Assembly: GCA_026214975.1 (NCBI GenBank)
Contig: JAOBSW010000397.1
Coordinates: 1 to 64,000 of the forward strand
Length of the DNA stretch: 64,000 nt
Source of the DNA: Gentiana macrophylla
Lineage: Eukaryota > Streptophyta > Magnoliopsida > Gentianales > Gentianaceae
Direction of reading: 5' to 3'
Position numbers and translations under genes: made by a program. Positions 60,977-64,000 of this stretch are shown one piece after another. The stretch's first letter is position 1, and every line of letters begins with the position of its first letter. A model generated the notes under the pieces. The model did no database searches and had not been told where the DNA came from. It saw nothing but the letters and a program-made list of their open reading frames with translations.

Positions 60977-62716
60977 TGTTGGAAATAAAATTTATGTTTT
61001 GATGATAATTCATCATAATTATTCTAAGTATTATCTTAACCTCATTGATGAAGTGCTGAAGCTAGCTGTTATAGTAAAAAGCTAAAAGATGTCTAGAACT
61101 GAATGTTTAGGTTTTACTAGAGTCTGATATTAGTATAGGTTACATCAGACAAGCACTGTAATAATTAGTGTGTCGTAAAACTGAAAACTGGAAGTCATTT
61201 AGAAAACTGGAAATCATCAAGATAAACAAACTGACTCGGAATACACCTACATGAAACTGAAGAAGATAAGTTCATTTGAGGGCACTGCACTCGATTGGCT
61301 TATTTCAAGATTGAAGAATTGAGGGTCACAGACTCAGTTACAGAAGATTGAAGAACTGAGGGCTCAAACTCAGTTATGAAGACTACGTCGAGACTGTAAA
61401 GTTAGATTTTAGGCAAGATTATGGTGACCTAAACTGACTTTATGGATCTTGTATGAAGACCTAAGAATCATAAGGACAATGAATTATTAGATGATAATGA
61501 GTCATGGTGTACTCTGATTAAGTCAATTATAATCAGATGAAACTGGAGTACTGATATTTAAAGAAGAGTAAAATCTCAGTTAATGCTCCAAGTCAGTAAG
61601 GAAACTGACAAGTAACATTCTCAGTATAAAACTGATAAGGAAACTCAGTTTTATATGTCAATCATCCAACAAGCTGATAGTACAGTCGAACGTTATAAAG
61701 GAAGCGATTTTATTGGATGAAATACTGACACAGCAGAACGGTTAAAAAATATATCCGTTACAAGATAGACGTCGATACAATTCGAATTCAAGCCAAACGA
61801 ACGTTGGACCTCACACTATAAATAGAGGACTTTGCACCAAGGATTAGAAAGGGGGAATACCAAGATTTAACAAGAATTAACGTGTGCATTAATCATTCGA
61901 ATTGCTATCATCTCTGCGCTATAACAAGATCAAATCAAGAATTTCTTCAAGTGTTCAAGCTACAAAGATTTTATCAAGAATCAGAAACTTTGAAGAACCA
62001 CAAACAAGAATCAATTTATTGATTCTCAACCCAACTTTGATTCCACATCAAAGGTTTAGACTGTGAAGCAAACCGGGAAGGTTTTTGTCAAGGACAGTTA
62101 TTTACAGCAATCAGGCGATCTGTGTTTGTGGTGGTAGCTGGTGAAGAGGCAATTCAACCTCTAAGGATCGGTGTTCAAGCATTTGAAGAACAACAATTCT
62201 ACTGTTTCTACAACTGTTTAGATAGTGAAGCTAGGGATTAGCCAAGGACTATTGTTTAGGACTTTTGTGTGATTCCACCTCAAGAAGTTTTAGTGGAATT
62301 TTCCTCCGCACCACAGGGGAAGAGAGGACGTACAGGATTACACCACCTGGAACCTCTATAATATTTTCCTTATTTACTTTACGCATTTATTTATTTACTC
62401 AGCATTTACTTACAACATTTTGATAATTGATTGTTGTACACTTCACAGTTCACAAACTGACATTCATCAGAATTCAGTTCACCACACTCAGTTTTCATAA
62501 AAGAATAACAAGATCAAGAAAAAGGCTAGAATTATATCCGCTGCCGGTTGAATCAGTTTTGATTAAGTCAGTTTAACTTAAACTCAGCTCAGTCAGCTTA
62601 ACTCCACATAAGTTTTAACTGAAACCATAATTTGTTTAAAATCCAACTTAGGAAAGTTTTGGTGACAAGTTTATTCACCCCCTCTAAACTTGTGTTAGCC
62701 TTTCCAAGGACCAACA
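60977..62716 (+). repeat. 5' LTR of a copia (SIRE/Maximus-like) element
   Basis: The 1740-bp sequence begins TGTTGGAAATAAAA and ends GGACCAACA, so the ends pair (TGTTGG/CCAACA). A TATA box TATAAATA lies at 61817-61824. It is followed by a TGGTATC primer-binding start, as expected of tRNA-iMet-primed plant copia elements. The partner LTR lies beyond the window. Confidence 0.8.
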
Positions 62717-62731
62717 ATTGGTATCGAACGG
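62717..62731 (+). other. Primer-binding site candidate (tRNA-iMet type)
   Basis: Two bases after the LTR the sequence reads TGGTATCGAACGG. TGGTATC matches the initiator-methionine tRNA site used by most plant copia elements; the following AGAGC is replaced by GAACG, so the site is imperfect. Confidence 0.55.
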
Positions 62732-62877
62732 TGTTTCTTTGACAAGATATCATTTGCTCCATATCTCTCTAGTTGTTCTCATTTGAAAGCTCGTTCGATT
62801 AAATTATCACATACCACTCACTCACTCACAATGGATAACAATCAATATGCAAGACAGATGCTTATGTGAAACATGGA

Positions 62878-64000
62878 TGATTTGACGAATATAAACGTCG
62901 TATGCAGGATTTTCTTGCAGCTACTCATGATGAGATGATGGATGTGCTCACTGATGGACCAATTCAGATTACTCATATGCAAACTGTTGGTGGACAGCAA
63001 GTTCGAGTTGCAAAGCCCAAATCCGAATGGACTAGTGATGATCACAAGCGAAACAATCTCAACAATGTTGCTATGGATTTTATCCTCAGGACTCTTGACT
63101 GCAACATGTATTTAAAGGTGAAAGAATGCACAACTGCCAAAAAAATGTGGGACAAACTACAACTTGTTTGTGAAGGAACAGATTCAATCAAGGAAAACAA
63201 GATTTCAGTTATCAACACAAGAATTTTGAAGGCATTACCAATGTGCTGGAAAATGAAGGTCACTGCTATGGAAGAATCTAGAAGACTTGACATAGAGGAT
63301 TCATTCAAAATCTTCTCAGATTTGAAAGTTTATGAATTCAGTGAAGATTTTACAAGTACAGCTGTGATAATCAAAGCTCTGGAAGAACCTAAGACCACAG
63401 CGCTTGCAGCAGCATCAAATGACAATCAAGAAAACTCATCAAGCAATCTTCATGAATTGGATGAGATGGAAGAACAGATGGCTCTAATGATGAACAGAAT
63501 TCGAAGAATGAAGAGTGGACATCCAGTCACTCAGAAGTTTATCAAAAGGACTCATGAGAAAAGAAAAGATGATGAATATCTCTGTTTCAACTGCAAGAAA
63601 GATGGACATTATAAAGCTGAATGTCCAGAACTAACCAAGAAGACGCCACCAGGAAGAGTCGGTAGAAGAGGACTCATTGCTGGAGATGAATCAGATTATG
63701 AAGCTGGAACTGAAAGACTATCAGATGACACAGCTTTAATGGCACACATGGAAGATCCAAATGAGGTGTGTGAATCTAATTCTAAATATTCCTCAGCTCA
63801 AATTTCCATGCAAAATGCATGTTCTTCGACTGCTGACTCCAATCCAAAAAATCTAGAATTAGAAGAAACTCTTGACGAATTGATGAATCAGCTAGTAACT
63901 ATTCAAGCTGGTTATGAATCAATTAAAGCTGAGAAAGAGAATATAATTCTTGAAGTTGAAAGATTGAAGTCTGAACTAAAAATGTTGAAACTGACTAAAA
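62878..64000 (+). pseudogene. Copia gag with an internal deletion and an early stop
   Basis: Reading starts near FDEYKRRMQDFLAATHDEMM, with a stop just upstream, and runs open to the window end. It contains MWDKLQLVCEGTD, then an abrupt passage to ILKALPMCWKMKVTAMEE, and LDIEDSFKIFSDLKVYEF. The normal stretch between the helix after W-D-L and the LRSLP segment is missing, which suggests a deletion of a few tens of codons. A zinc knuckle CFNCKKDGHYKAECPEL (about 63580-63630) is intact, and a coiled coil follows. Gag forms the virus-like particle that packages element RNA. The deletion and stop suggest a defective copy. Confidence 0.75.

Larger units (their letters stand above)
60977..64000 (+). 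mobile_element. Copia retrotransposon, 5' part, continuing past the window
   Basis: The LTR is followed by a primer-binding site and a long gag frame that is open to the end of the window. The size and plan (1.7-kb LTR, short leader, gag) fit SIRE/Maximus-type elements. It sits in the intron before the DHHC exon. Because the other LTR is outside, its length, target duplication and pol cannot be judged. Confidence 0.78.

Overview
This window is nuclear plant DNA, most likely from a eudicot. The base composition is AT-rich, host genes have short GT-AG exons spread over kilobases, there are many (TA)n tracts, and most of the sequence belongs to plant transposable-element families nested in or beside genes. 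I cannot name the species. Everything was read by eye, without database searches.

Layout. 1-12.3 kb is a nest of retroelements. The clearest is a complete 7.6-kb LTR element (834-8410, minus orientation, TSD TCGCA, tRNA-Asp-type primer site) that keeps a protease-like and a plant-transposon-protein remnant but shows no reverse transcriptase. It is followed by the 3' end of a Ty3/gypsy element and a decayed Ty1/copia pol. 12.3-17.1 kb is AT-rich debris with a perfect 168-bp hAT MITE and a probable Helitron 3' end. 17086-26727 is a structurally complete 9.6-kb Mutator-like element with a perfect 9-bp TSD. It carries a DUF1985-type gene, an intact two-domain B3 gene and a broken MURA transposase, and arrays of an ACGTTTAAACGT-type palindrome lie in both terminal inverted repeats and again just upstream of the B3 gene. 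It sits about 190 bp upstream of the start codon of an eIF4B-like host gene (26916-31827, six exons, two frame disruptions).

32.2-35 kb holds LTR-like, SINE-like and hAT-like repeats. 36065-37406 is an intact FQR1/WrbA-type quinone reductase. 37.9-40.4 kb holds LINE remnants. 41529-44310 is a U-box E3 ligase remnant split five codons after its ATG by a 2.3-kb solo LTR. 44467-50185 is a CACTA element (TSD TAT) carrying a broken clathrin light chain gene. 51576-52726 is a non-autonomous hAT (perfect 8-bp TSD), and two Stowaway MITEs follow. 54893-58744 is an intact 12-exon GH1 beta-glucosidase. 59.4-60.3 kb is a minisatellite. 60857-60948 is a lone DHHC palmitoyltransferase exon, cut off by a copia/SIRE-like LTR element (60977 to the window end).

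Three coding sequences read without a break: the quinone reductase, the beta-glucosidase and, unexpectedly, the B3 gene inside the Mutator-like element. The B3 gene, with TIR-like palindrome arrays at three places in the element, is the most unusual signal in the window.
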